DNA of 64,000 bases from contig NZ_JABFMU010000009.1 of the NCBI RefSeq assembly GCF_013359695.1, positions 38,735 through 102,734 on the forward strand, written 5' to 3'. This stretch comes from Pseudomonas sp. C2B4. GTDB taxonomy: Bacteria > Pseudomonadota > Gammaproteobacteria > Pseudomonadales > Pseudomonadaceae. Made by a program: the position numbers and the translations under genes. Positions within the stretch are counted from its first letter, which is position 1. Each line of letters opens with the position of its first letter. Of this stretch, positions 1 to 8,769 are shown piece by piece. The notes under the pieces were generated by a model. That model was given only the letters and a program-made list of their open reading frames with translations. It ran no database searches and was not told where the DNA came from.

Positions 1-114
1 AGGGCGGTATGTCCGGCATGGCCGGCATGGACCACAGCAAGATGGCTGGTATGGACCAGGGCGGTATGTCCGGCATGGCCGGCATGGACCACAGCAAGAT
101 GGCTGGTATGGACC
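1..114 (+). repeat. Two perfect 57-bp tandem repeats inside copA
   Basis: Bases 1-57 and 58-114 are identical. The period of 57 bp is 19 codons, so the repeat stays in frame and duplicates a Met-rich block containing MDHSKM. A third, diverged unit follows to about 160. More copies probably lie upstream of the window edge. Such arrays in CopA bind copper and vary in length between strains. Confidence 0.95.
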
Positions 115-689
115 ATGGTGACATGTCAGGAATGGCTGGCATGGGTGGAATGGATGGCATGGAGATGCAGTCGCACCCAGCCTCCGAGACCAATAACCCA
201 TTGGTCGATATGCAAGCCATGAGCACTACGCCGAAGCTTAACGACCCGGGTATTGGCCTACGGAACAACGGCCGTCGCGTGCTCACTTACGCGGATCTGA
301 AGAGCACTTTCCAGGACCCTGATGGCCGCGAGCCCAATCGGACGATCGAGTTGCACCTGACTGGCCATATGGAGAAGTTTTCCTGGTCATTCAATGGCAT
401 CAAATTCTCCGACGCCGAGCCATTGCGCCTCAAGTATGGCGAGCGCCTGCGCATCACGCTGGTGAACGACACCATGATGACCCACCCCATCCACCTCCAC
501 GGCATGTGGAGCGACCTCGAGGATGAGCACGGAAAATTCATGGTGCGCAAACACACGATCGACATGCCACCCGGTACCAAACGCAGCTATCGCGTCACCG
601 CCGATGCCCTGGGACGCTGGGCCTATCACTGCCACCTGCTGTTTCACATGGAAATGGGCATGTTCCGTGAAGTACGGGTTGATGAGTAA
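3..689 (+). CDS. copA: CopA multicopper oxidase, C-terminal part (cut by window edge)
   Basis: This is the C-terminal 228 codons or so of the periplasmic copper-resistance oxidase CopA; the reading frame is open to the left edge, so the true start is outside. The visible part begins with Met-rich repeats (MDHSKM, GGMSGMAGM) that bind copper. It ends with the third cupredoxin domain, which holds the copper ligands HPIHLHGMW and HCHLLFHMEMGM, giving both trinuclear-centre histidines and the type 1 Cys-His-Met set. It heads the cluster with the Met/His-rich protein, copB, cytochrome c and DUF411 genes. The family oxidises and sequesters Cu(I) in the periplasm. Identity is near certain; only the N-terminus is unseen. 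Confidence 0.96.
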   Translation, partial: GGMSGMAGMDHSKMAGMDQGGMSGMAGMDHSKMAGMDHGDMSGMAGMGGMDGMEMQSHPASETNNPLVDMQAMSTTPKLNDPGIGLRNNGRRVLTYADLKSTFQDPDGREPNRTIELHLTGHMEKFSWSFNGIKFSDAEPLRLKYGERLRITLVNDTMMTHPIHLHGMWSDLEDEHGKFMVRKHTIDMPPGTKRSYRVTADALGRWAYHCHLLFHMEMGMFREVRVDE

Positions 690-701
690 GGGAAACGGAT
701 T

Positions 702-968
702 ATGAGCAGATATCTGAATCGTCAGTCATTGATTGGTTGCGCCCTTGCCATCGGCATATTGAGTGGAGTGCCCTTGGTACAAGCTGGGGAAGGCAATGCC
801 GAGCACGCTCACGCTGCTGCCGACACAGACAAGTCAGCAACAAAGCATAAGACCAAGACAAGTGAGTCCAAGTCTGATCACGGTTCTATGGACCATGGAA
901 CGATGGACCACAGCAAAATGAATCACGAGTCGATGGATCATGACTCAAACACTAAAAAAGCGGATTGA
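702..968 (+). CDS. Small secreted Met/His-rich copper-binding protein
   Basis: The 88-residue protein starts 12 bases after copA. Residues 1-28 form a Sec signal peptide ending VQAGE or close to it. The mature part is short, charged and unstructured, with four MDH/MNH-type repeats ([19 protein letters not shown]) like those in CopA and CopB. Position between copA and copB and the repeat type suggest a periplasmic copper chaperone or buffer. I do not recognise a named family; no enzyme motif is present. It ends 4 bases before the copB start, so it is very likely co-transcribed with it. Confidence 0.8.
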   Translation: MSRYLNRQSLIGCALAIGILSGVPLVQAGEGNAEHAHAAADTDKSATKHKTKTSESKSDHGSMDHGTMDHSKMNHESMDHDSNTKKAD

Positions 969-972
969 GACC

Positions 973-1926
973 ATGACCCTTAAGCTTTTACGTCCGACCC
1001 TGATGGCGTTGACGGTTTCAGTCAGCTCTGTGTTTGTTGGTATCGCTACCGCGGCTGAAGAGATGGATCACTCCAAGATGGATCATGGTTCGATGGGAGC
1101 CATGGACCATAGCAGCATGGGGGCGATGGATCACGGCAATATGAACATGGACCAAGGCCAAATGGAGGGCATGGATCACAGCACCATGAATATGGATGCT
1201 GGGGCAACCACCATGAGTCGGACGCCCATTCCTGTATTGACCGATGCTGATCGTAAGGCCGCCTTTCCGCCTGTCGCAGGTCATGGCGTTCATGACAAGA
1301 AACTCAACTCTTTCGTCCTCCTGGATAAATTTGAATATCAAGACGCGGATAACGGCAGCGCTCTGAGTTGGGATGCCAAAGGTTGGATCGGAGGCGACGT
1401 CGATCGTTTGTGGCTACGCTCGGAAGGTGAGCGTACTAATGGTGTGACGGAAGATGCCGAACTCCAGGCGCTGTGGGGCCATTCCATCGGTCCATGGTGG
1501 GATGTTGTCACCGGTGTGCGCCAGGACTTCAAACCCGGTTCACCGCAGACGTGGGGGGCTGTTGGGATCCAGGGCATGGCCCTCTACAACTTCGAAACTG
1601 AAGCAACCGCTTTCATAGGCGAGAACGGCCAGACCGCCGCTCGACTAGAAGGTGATTACGACATTCTGCTCACCAACCGCTTAATCTTGCAGCCGACCGC
1701 CGAAGTGAACTTCTACGGGAAAAACGACCCACAGCGCGGCATTGGCTCTGGATTAGCCAATACCGAAGTGGGCTTGCGGTTGCGCTATGAGATTGTTCGT
1801 GAGTTTGCCCCTTATATCGGGGTTACCTGGAATCGCTCCTACGGCAAGACCGCCGACCTGGCCAGCGATGAAGGGGAAGATACCAACGAGGCTCGCTTTG
1901 TAGCCGGTATTCGCATGTGGTTCTAA
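973..1926 (+). CDS. copB: CopB copper-resistance outer-membrane protein
   Basis: The 317-residue product has a signal peptide (residues 1-27), then a Met/His-rich stretch of MDHSKM/MDHGSM repeats to about residue 75, then a beta-barrel domain with alternating polar and apolar strands ending in an aromatic residue (MWF), the usual C-terminal signature of outer-membrane barrels. CopB is thought to bind copper and lower its entry across the outer membrane. I chose ATG 973, because the open frame from 940 overlaps the previous gene and only residue 12 onward gives a proper signal peptide. It lies 9 bases before the cytochrome gene. Confidence 0.93.
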   Translation: MTLKLLRPTLMALTVSVSSVFVGIATAAEEMDHSKMDHGSMGAMDHSSMGAMDHGNMNMDQGQMEGMDHSTMNMDAGATTMSRTPIPVLTDADRKAAFPPVAGHGVHDKKLNSFVLLDKFEYQDADNGSALSWDAKGWIGGDVDRLWLRSEGERTNGVTEDAELQALWGHSIGPWWDVVTGVRQDFKPGSPQTWGAVGIQGMALYNFETEATAFIGENGQTAARLEGDYDILLTNRLILQPTAEVNFYGKNDPQRGIGSGLANTEVGLRLRYEIVREFAPYIGVTWNRSYGKTADLASDEGEDTNEARFVAGIRMWF

Positions 1927-1935
1927 GGGGCCGAC

Positions 1936-2751
1936 ATGAAAAGAACAATAAAAACGTTGACTGCTGCCAGTGTGGTCGCCGCCATTGTAGGCGCCGGTGT
2001 CGTGTATTTCGGGGTGTTTAATGTGGGCGCCGATGACCCCCATTCGCAGGCCGTGCACTCCCTACTCTCAACCGCTCGGGATCGATCAATCGAAGTACGC
2101 TCCCGAGACATTGAAGTCCCCGACCTGACAGACGAAGCGCTCATTCGTGCAGGTGCTGGCAACTACAATGCTATGTGCATTGGTTGCCACTTGGCTCCAG
2201 AGCTCGCGCAAACCGAGTTGAGTAAGAGCCTCTATCCGGCACCTCCCAACTTGTCGAAGCTTGGTGTCGATGGAAACCCAGCAGCAGCGTTCTGGATCAT
2301 CAAGCACGGTATCAAGTCCACGGGCATGCCTGCCTGGGGTAAAAGCATGTCCGATCCCTATATTTGGGGAATGGTTGCTTTTCTTCAGCAGCTTCCGGGT
2401 ATGGATGCTCAGGAATACAGAGCGTTAGCCGCGAGCAGCGGTGGCCATCAGCACGGTGGGGGTGAGTCCATGATGCATAACCATGAAGGTCAGCATGATG
2501 GTCAAGAAGAAGCGACTTCTTCACATCACCATGATGCAGGCGGAGCTGAAGAGCTCGCCGAAGCTGACGTTCACCACGGCGACACAATTGGCGCCCATGC
2601 ACATGGTGATGTAACACCTTCTCGGGATGATGGTGTCGAACACGCCCATCCTGACGGTGTGGGGGCTTCACATGACGCTCCTGCAACATCAGCCGCTCAG
2701 CCAAAGACTCATACCCATGCCGATGGTAAGGAGCACACTCATGCGCAATAA
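1936..2751 (+). CDS. Membrane-anchored cytochrome c with His-rich tail, copper cluster
   Basis: The 271-residue protein opens with an uncleaved or cleaved N-terminal hydrophobic segment (residues 7-30). A single class I cytochrome c domain follows, with haem motif CIGCH near residue 77 and likely axial Met in TGMPAW near residue 133. After about residue 170 comes a long His-rich tail (HQHGGG, HNHEGQH, HHHDAGG, HTHADGKEHTHAQ) that should bind metal. Such cytochromes recur in Pseudomonas copper clusters and may take electrons from CopA or reduce or oxidise bound copper. The partner and direction of electron flow are inference. Its 3' end overlaps the DUF411 start by 11 bases. Confidence 0.85.
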   Translation: MKRTIKTLTAASVVAAIVGAGVVYFGVFNVGADDPHSQAVHSLLSTARDRSIEVRSRDIEVPDLTDEALIRAGAGNYNAMCIGCHLAPELAQTELSKSLYPAPPNLSKLGVDGNPAAAFWIIKHGIKSTGMPAWGKSMSDPYIWGMVAFLQQLPGMDAQEYRALAASSGGHQHGGGESMMHNHEGQHDGQEEATSSHHHDAGGAEELAEADVHHGDTIGAHAHGDVTPSRDDGVEHAHPDGVGASHDAPATSAAQPKTHTHADGKEHTHAQ

Positions 2752-3214
2752 TTTTCGTCGTTCCGGCCGGGCACTTCGCCTCGCGACATTTGCGGTTCTG
2801 TTTATCGGCTCGGCTGCCCACGCTGCTGAACCTCTGACGATTGATGTCTATCGAGAGCTTTACTGCGGATGCTGCAAGAAGTGGATTAAGCACCTTGAAG
2901 CGAACGGCTTCACCGTCATTGATCATGTAGAAACAAACATAAACATGAGCGCGGTCAAGCAGGAGCTGGGCGTCGCTCCGCGTCTCTCGTCCTGCCACAC
3001 TGCGGTGATCAATGGGAAATTTGTTGAAGGCCACGTGCCTGCCGAGCAAATAGTCGAGTTGACTAAGCGCACCGACCTTCTCGGGATTGCTGTCCCCGGC
3101 ATGCCGGCAGGCTCGCCTGGGATGGAGGGCGAGGGACCGGAGGAAGTCTACCAAGTCATCGGCCTGACCAAAGCAGGTACTGATGAAGTACTCGCCGAGT
3201 ACCCAGCACACTAG
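2741..3214 (+). CDS. DUF411 metal-binding periplasmic protein (CopG-like)
   Basis: The 157-residue product has a signal peptide (to about residue 29, cleavage after AHA) and a DUF411 domain. The family's paired-cysteine motif CGCCKKW lies near residue 42, followed by the SSCHT motif near residue 83. DUF411 proteins are periplasmic thioredoxin-like metal binders found in copper and silver clusters. The start ATG 2741 overlaps the cytochrome stop codon and has AAGGAG eight bases upstream. A longer in-frame start at 2627 exists but would put 38 out-of-place residues before the signal peptide. It is the last gene of the copper operon before the hairpin at 3235. Confidence 0.9.
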   Translation: MRNNFRRSGRALRLATFAVLFIGSAAHAAEPLTIDVYRELYCGCCKKWIKHLEANGFTVIDHVETNINMSAVKQELGVAPRLSSCHTAVINGKFVEGHVPAEQIVELTKRTDLLGIAVPGMPAGSPGMEGEGPEEVYQVIGLTKAGTDEVLAEYPAH

Positions 3215-3234
3215 TTTTCAAACTGCCCGTCATC

Positions 3235-3265
3235 CTTGCATGGTTACTGCTCGTGACCATGCAAG
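3235..3265 (+). terminator. Hairpin after the copper operon
   Basis: CTTGCATGGT pairs with ACCATGCAAG around a short loop, giving a 10-bp perfect stem extended by two weaker pairs. It lies 20 bases after the last stop codon of the copper cluster. There is no T tract, so it may be a stability hairpin and not an intrinsic terminator. Confidence 0.5.
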
Positions 3266-3996
3266 TGAAGCGAACCCTTACCCAAGAACGCAGAACGCTG
3301 TGTGATGGAAAGCATGAGCAAGCGTAAGGGCGCATGCCGAATGTCCGATTCTGGCCGGAACGTCCGCTTGTGGCCGTTTTCTGCCTGTCGCCAACGTCAG
3401 CTTTGGGTCTTTCTCTGCCGGTCATGCACACAGCGAAATGGTCAAATTCGATGCAAATGATTGGTCAGGTCGAATGCAAAATGGGTGGGAAAGTCAGTGC
3501 GATTACCATCTAGATGCTGAGATCGTATCTGCGCGCGGTTGACCTAGCGTGCTAATCAATACAGCCAGGGAGTGTTTTCTTCGCGAGATGCTGGACAATG
3601 CATATGGCTTATCGATCAGTTCCTCAAGGATGCGGAAAAGCCGCATCCCGAGTACAAGCGAACCTGGCATTAGACCAAGTCAATTTCATGCTGGCTAGAA
3701 GTTAAAGCTTCAGTGACTCCCTGCGATGATGGTATTGCCCAGGTAGGTCGAATCGACTGTAGAGCAAGTCCAGCATCCTTTGCCTTGGATGCTTGCCGGC
3801 TGTTGAACGAGCCAATCGCGAAGACTCTCGCCATGCACAGGAGGCAAACGGTCGTTAAGCCGTCTCAATGTCCGGTGTCGCAGGCATCGTCTGACGTGCC
3901 AGTCGATATAGACGTCCCATACTTGCCTCTTGAGCGTTTCCTGCAAGGCCTAGGCGAGCGGTGCATCCTGGTGGCTATGGCTCAGGAAAGCGGTAG
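3266..3996. other. Decayed island DNA without an intact gene
   Basis: No convincing intact gene is seen in these 730 bases. Near 3337-3395 there are two similar units of the form GTCCGNTTNTGGCCG, a motif often seen as intergenic litter in Pseudomonas islands. A short coding-like tail ending EKPHPEYKRTWH and a stop lies at about 3560-3673 on the plus strand. A 78-codon open frame lies on the minus strand at 3710-3946 and begins MQETLKRQVWDVYIDWHVRR; it may be a fragment of a lost gene, but I cannot assign it. The stretch reads as debris between island modules. Confidence 0.5.
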
Positions 3997-4275
3997 GTTG
4001 AACGAGTTATCGGTGCAACGTGGCACAGCTCGATGGCCAGAGGCTGGGCGGATGAAAACCAATGGGACGGGAAGACTAGATACGACCAGATCTGCCGCTA
4101 CGCTGCCCGCTCACAGCTTCGGCATTGGATCGCCCTTGATGACGATGTACAAGGATGGGCAGAGGGTTCGGCTCAACAGCTCATTGCCTGCGTACCTGAT
4201 TTTGGACTCGGCTCCCCCCAGACCCAAGCGGAGCTTCAAAGACGTCTGGAGGAAATGTGCTCACCCCATGGGTAA
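3997..4275 (+). pseudogene. Remnant of a HAD-domain protein (C-terminal half only)
   Basis: Read in one frame from 3997, the product begins VERVIGATWHSSMARGW, continues through TRYDQICRY, WIALDDDVQGWAE and FGLGSP, and stops at 4275. This is the C-terminal half of a family of small HAD-domain proteins common in Pseudomonas islands, in which WIAIDDD holds the acidic metal-binding cluster. The N-terminal half, which would carry the DFDGVL nucleophile motif, is not found upstream; the frame is closed by stops at 3994 and 3931. The gene is therefore broken and non-functional. The family call is from memory of its conserved pattern and was not searched. Confidence 0.65.
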
Positions 4276-4379
4276 TGAGCGCCGGGTAAAGGAGAGAGCG
4301 TGAAGCTATCGTCGATGCGATGCAGGTACCAGCAAGGGCATGTGTTGGCGCCAAAACCCTATAGCCTATGCTGCATGCA

Positions 4380-4808
4380 TTAACTCAAATGGCGGTTACG
4401 AAAGTCGTCCAGCCCTGTCACGTTACCTCGCTGCTCGCTTGCTTGCTCAATGAGCTGTTGCTGCAGCATGTAGTTCTCATGGACCAGCGACACAATCTTG
4501 CTGAGGGCTAGCTCATAATCCTTCCGGAGACTCGTAATCTGCCCATGTGCGGCCTTCTTAAGCGACTTTTGCTTTTCAACCTCCTGGGCAGCGCTTGGCT
4601 TTATTTGCGCGCTCTGATTGGCGGCAGCGGCTTCGATCTCAGCGATCAGCTCCGCGTTTTCAGCGCGACTTTTTTTGATGGAGCCGCGCTTACGGCCAGC
4701 TTCAAGAGCCACAGTATCCTTGTTGATCGCAGAGCCCTTCGGGACAATCTGTGGCCTCCCATTCATTAACCGATGCAGCGCCGCCCGGTAGTTTTCAAGC
4801 GCACTCAT
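4380..4808 (-). CDS. ginD: GinD-like small coiled-coil protein of the GInt module
   Basis: The 142-residue product is the fourth and last gene of the recombinase operon. Its ATG overlaps the ginC stop codon (ATGA). The N-terminal third is basic with a possible helix-turn-helix (residues 25-55, AGRKRGSIKKSRAEN). The rest is rich in Ala, Glu, Gln and Leu with heptad spacing, as in a coiled coil (about 50-125). GInt islands carry such a small protein after three recombinases, and TnpC of Tn554 holds a similar place. It is needed for recombination in that family and probably binds DNA or bridges the recombinases. Confidence 0.8.
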   Translation of the reverse strand: MSALENYRAALHRLMNGRPQIVPKGSAINKDTVALEAGRKRGSIKKSRAENAELIAEIEAAAANQSAQIKPSAAQEVEKQKSLKKAAHGQITSLRKDYELALSKIVSLVHENYMLQQQLIEQASEQRGNVTGLDDFRNRHLS

Positions 4809-6814
4809 GTCATCGCCTCCATTTTTTCCAGCAGCCCCCGATTCTCCAGCTTTTCGTAAATCGCATTGATTTCAGATTCAATCTGTTTGTACTGAGGATT
4901 CCTCGGCACGAACAGGGATTGTCCACGCTTCAGATTGTTCACGCCACGCTTGATATTCTTCAGGCTGCGGTCTTCATCGAGAAGGGATTTATCGCAGTCG
5001 AGACAGACGAATATGCTGGTGAAGGAAATTTTGTCGCAAGGTTCGAGATTCGTGCAGCCGCCCAGCGGGCTGGGCTTATAAACCATTTCGCCTCGCACGA
5101 ACTTCTTTTGTGTGAAAGCGCGATCCGTTGTGATGATCAACGGCTTACCCTGATCTCGGGACACTTGAATGCGATGTCCCTCGCCACCCCAAAGCCGGCT
5201 CGTGCTGTTGATAACATCTTCCTCGTAGTTGAGAAATTGTGCTTTGCGGCGCTCGTGCTCCAATTCATCCAGCCAACGCTGCGATTCTTCGCTTTGGAGG
5301 AAATTTGTGGCAAATGCACTGCCCCTACGATAGTACGAGGCCATAACCTCTGTCAGGTGCTTAAATTGCAGCCCCAACGAACCCACGGAAACCATTCCAG
5401 AGCGCGCTGAATAGACTGCGAGGGAACGCCTGCACTGGTGAGTTGCCAAAGGCCAAAATTGACCCACTTTAACGTCAGGATCGGTCCGCCAATCCCGAAA
5501 ACCATCAAACTGCTCCAACTCACGAATATCTGATTCCTGAACCACCAACCCGGGCCATCGGCTTGTTATTCGATCTATCTGGTCTTTACTAGTCATTCTT
5601 GTAACAGGAGCACCCTTAAATGCCTGGTGAGGGGCGCCGCACTTTTTTCGCGCCGCGAAGAGTGGATACTGGCTCAAGTCGGATTCATCATGTTCGAACA
5701 ACAGCGCAGCAATCTGTCCAGCGGTCCGGGCCGCGATCACGCCTTTCTCGACAATGGGCGCTGTGACCCAGAATGTTTCAGTATGATTCTGGCCTGCAAT
5801 CTTCGACGTATAGCCGCGCAATATACTAATAATGGCGCCGCCCGCGCTTATCGTAGTATATGTGTCGGCAGGTAGGTGCCGGGCTTCATTTTCGCGCATG
5901 CCGGAGAACAAATGAATCCAGTATTTCGCAGCCTGTTGAATTTCACCAAGATAGGCGTTGAGTTGTATCCAGCTCGTAATAGATAATTTCTCAAAAACCG
6001 AACCAAGTCCGTTCTGGGCGACTGCGTCGCGCCATGCAATGCTATTTTTGTAGTCGCGTGCACGAGTTACGGAGAGACCGAATTTTGGGTTTTCTTTCCT
6101 CCGCCGGTAAAGCCCCATTATCGCTTCGCCGTTGGTATTGAAGGCATCTAACTCAGCATTGAGTGCAGTTATGATCTCAGCGTAGAGGCGCGATGGAATA
6201 AGCTTGGTTTGTTGTGGGTCATTTTTTTGTAGTTTTGGATGTTTGTCGTACATATCTTGCATACGTTTAACAATGGTGTAGCTCGATGGCGCAAACTCAA
6301 AGTTCGGGTGAGCTATCCTTAGATCAAAGACTTCTTTTATAAGATTAAGCATGCTGCGCATTTGATTTTGGCCTAACTCGGAAAAGCCTCGCAATAGCAA
6401 GCGATTGATGTTTGCTTCTTCGAACAATTGAAGCAGTGAAAGGTCGCTATTGAGCGCTAGGCGCGCTAGCCTGTTAATCTCAGTAATTCCAATGGAATTA
6501 GGCTTGCGCGGTACGGGAAACAAATACATCCGCGCCAGTTGAATGCGCTTCATTTCATCGGCAATGACTATTACCAGCGGACTGCTCTTCGAGTTCTCTG
6601 CCCAACTATAGAAGTTGTATATGCATCTGCCTTGTGCGCAGTACATTTTCATATTCCAAGAGTCATCTTGGTAGCGCGAAACGATCTCTCCAGTCGCCGT
6701 GCGTGAAACAACAAAGCTCCCATCAACGGTAAAGTAGTGCGATGCATCAGCGCAGCTATCAGGCAGCTGGTGAGCTTGATACTGATTGAGTTTGAGATTT
6801 GTAAGAATGCTCAC
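4805..6814 (-). CDS. ginC: Third large tyrosine recombinase of the GInt module (GinC)
   Basis: With the GTG start at 6814 the product has 669 residues. That start overlaps the ginB stop as GTGA, matching the coupling of the other pairs; an upstream start at 6880 would overlap ginB by 70 bases and is less likely. The C-terminal half shows tyrosine-recombinase marks: an Arg in FSGMRENEARHLP, the second Arg in HQCRRSLAVY, and a C-terminal pair of tyrosines in MASYYRRGS. Four cysteines between about residues 585 and 625 (GGCTNLEPCDK, CLDCDK) may bind zinc. The N-terminal half is a long helical domain typical of these oversized recombinases. Confidence 0.85.
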   Translation of the reverse strand: MSILTNLKLNQYQAHQLPDSCADASHYFTVDGSFVVSRTATGEIVSRYQDDSWNMKMYCAQGRCIYNFYSWAENSKSSPLVIVIADEMKRIQLARMYLFPVPRKPNSIGITEINRLARLALNSDLSLLQLFEEANINRLLLRGFSELGQNQMRSMLNLIKEVFDLRIAHPNFEFAPSSYTIVKRMQDMYDKHPKLQKNDPQQTKLIPSRLYAEIITALNAELDAFNTNGEAIMGLYRRRKENPKFGLSVTRARDYKNSIAWRDAVAQNGLGSVFEKLSITSWIQLNAYLGEIQQAAKYWIHLFSGMRENEARHLPADTYTTISAGGAIISILRGYTSKIAGQNHTETFWVTAPIVEKGVIAARTAGQIAALLFEHDESDLSQYPLFAARKKCGAPHQAFKGAPVTRMTSKDQIDRITSRWPGLVVQESDIRELEQFDGFRDWRTDPDVKVGQFWPLATHQCRRSLAVYSARSGMVSVGSLGLQFKHLTEVMASYYRRGSAFATNFLQSEESQRWLDELEHERRKAQFLNYEEDVINSTSRLWGGEGHRIQVSRDQGKPLIITTDRAFTQKKFVRGEMVYKPSPLGGCTNLEPCDKISFTSIFVCLDCDKSLLDEDRSLKNIKRGVNNLKRGQSLFVPRNPQYKQIESEINAIYEKLENRGLLEKMEAMT

Positions 6815-8769
6815 GACACGGTTCCTATTGTAACCAATGTATCGAAGTGAATGGCCCAAAATGGGTCGAGCGCACCGCATTCGATCTCATCGCGCACCCG
6901 GTTGATAATTGACTCGTAACTTGCATCAATGTCTTGAATGGCCGAGAGCACTTCGTCGATACGATGGACAGTCGGTCCAAATTTGCTTTGCCAATGGTCA
7001 GAGGGTTGTTTTGCTTTAATGGCCTGGATTAGATAGCGCAACGACAGCAGGCGACGAAGATCCTCTTCATCTGCGTGAACGGCGTAGTGCGCGCAAAACA
7101 AGCAGGATTCCGGGTCAACGCAGGAGGGTGTGGGAGCCCGCGCAGTAAAGCCTTGGGCGTGCTGAGGTTGCGATTCAGGCGGTTTCTCACACGACCCTGT
7201 GCATGTAGTAGTTATCTCATCTTTCTTTTTGTCAAGAATACGCACCGGGATTAGCTCTACAGTACGCGTGCGTGTGATGGCGGATTGGTACTGTGCTTCT
7301 AGGAAGTGACTGATTTCCGTCGCGTAGTCTTCCAGTGCAGGCCGACTGTAGCTCTGCCGCAAAGTCGCTTCGGTGTTGCTCAGCTTTTCCGCAGTGACTG
7401 ACATATCGCTACCACTCAACTTCACATATTGATAGCTGACATTTTTTCGCCATTGCGTTGGAGTTACCCAAATTGTTTTGGGTAACGCTCTAGAGAGAAG
7501 CCTTTTGAAACCATTTATACTGGAGCCACCCACTGGTGCTACTCCATATCCGTTTGAGACAACAGGAAACACCAAAGTACTGTGTGCGCCATTCAAAACC
7601 CACGTCCGTAATTCAAGGTACTTTTTGAATACAGGAGCAAAACGAGCTCCAAACTCCGGCTCAACGGTTTTCCCGCCAGCCCGTGCCTTAGTTCCCGAGA
7701 AACGCTGACCTTGTGTGCTGGATACAATTTTTAGTGTGCCGACTGCGAGATTTTGAGCCACTTTGAGATTGCAGCCTGTAGCGGCGATAAATGCCAGCAT
7801 GCCTGCGACCACAGCATGAGCACCGATTCGAATCCTTAGCCATGAGCGTGAATTATTGTTGTTTTTTTCATGCCGCTGCCTTGTGTCGTCATAGTTGGCT
7901 CTCATATTTTGCAGTTCTGCGCTATCACCCATCAAACCGAAGTGTCCTTTTACTTCTTCCCAAGTAGGAAACGTCGGTAACTCAACTAATATGGATGAGG
8001 TACTAAATTCTGCGGACTGAGATTTTACGCTATTGAGGTGCAATGAATAGAGATAACAAAGCTCGTCTTTAGGCGATCTGAGATGAAGCGGGAGAGCATC
8101 GCCCTTAACCAGGGCGCGATGCGCTTCATCAATGTAGTTGATCAGTACGGCAAATGTCTGTGCTTGAGTGTCGGCATTCGGTAACTTCAAATTTACATGG
8201 TTCGCGTGCGTGCTTCTTCGTGGGATATATGTCGCGATGCTGTTGACTTCTGGCTCGCTCAGGTCAGTTGTTGTAATCACTAATTTTCGAGCAGCGGCCT
8301 GATAGGACGAAGCAGTAGTTTGTTTAATCGACTGTCCACTGATCCCCGAGCTATTCATTCGATGCAGTAAATATCCGGTATAGTCGCTATAAGCTTGTTT
8401 CATAGACTGCATGTCATCAAAAGCGTAGTGGGACTCCTGCGTGTCAATCCAGTCAACAAATATTTTATATGTATCGAAGTCCTTAGCTATTACGGGACGA
8501 CTATCCCCAGCACTCAATTGCTCTATTAAAGCTTGCGCGAAAGGAGTTCGTGATTTATCGAGGGATGACAGATCTACTGGGCAGCCTATTTTGGTGTGCA
8601 GTTGCTTACCCCGACGCGTATAGCAAAGCGATCCGATATCTAAGTATCGCTTGCCGATGTCGGCACCATTATTAATCATCAAGACAGCCAGTTGCGGATG
8701 AATTACCTCAACATTTGTATCTTTCGCGTCAATAACTACGACCTGGCGATGAATGAAGTTGCTGCTCAC
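6811..8769 (-). CDS. ginB: Second large tyrosine recombinase of the GInt module (GinB)
   Basis: The 652-residue product starts at an ATG that overlaps the ginA stop (ATGA). It is a diverged tyrosine recombinase: the usual catalytic block I reads AATGCNLKVAQNL, where the Arg is replaced by Asn, block II reads WRKNVSYQYVKLS, and a Tyr follows in LRQSYSRP. The Arg loss suggests a reduced or structural role, as proposed for one member of such trios; this is inference. A cysteine cluster lies near residues 545-570 (TCTGSC, CVDPESCLFCAHY) and could hold zinc. Neighbours ginA and ginC make the assignment firm. Confidence 0.82.
   Translation of the reverse strand: MSSNFIHRQVVVIDAKDTNVEVIHPQLAVLMINNGADIGKRYLDIGSLCYTRRGKQLHTKIGCPVDLSSLDKSRTPFAQALIEQLSAGDSRPVIAKDFDTYKIFVDWIDTQESHYAFDDMQSMKQAYSDYTGYLLHRMNSSGISGQSIKQTTASSYQAAARKLVITTTDLSEPEVNSIATYIPRRSTHANHVNLKLPNADTQAQTFAVLINYIDEAHRALVKGDALPLHLRSPKDELCYLYSLHLNSVKSQSAEFSTSSILVELPTFPTWEEVKGHFGLMGDSAELQNMRANYDDTRQRHEKNNNNSRSWLRIRIGAHAVVAGMLAFIAATGCNLKVAQNLAVGTLKIVSSTQGQRFSGTKARAGGKTVEPEFGARFAPVFKKYLELRTWVLNGAHSTLVFPVVSNGYGVAPVGGSSINGFKRLLSRALPKTIWVTPTQWRKNVSYQYVKLSGSDMSVTAEKLSNTEATLRQSYSRPALEDYATEISHFLEAQYQSAITRTRTVELIPVRILDKKKDEITTTCTGSCEKPPESQPQHAQGFTARAPTPSCVDPESCLFCAHYAVHADEEDLRRLLSLRYLIQAIKAKQPSDHWQSKFGPTVHRIDEVLSAIQDIDASYESIINRVRDEIECGALDPFWAIHFDTLVTIGTVS

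Noticed and set aside
1-160. CRISPR-like array
   Set aside because: The repeats are coding, in frame, without spacers of unrelated sequence.
3710-4303. Two long frames as intact genes
   Set aside because: The plus frame from 3713 runs out of register with the HAD remnant and neither has a start site or a family match.
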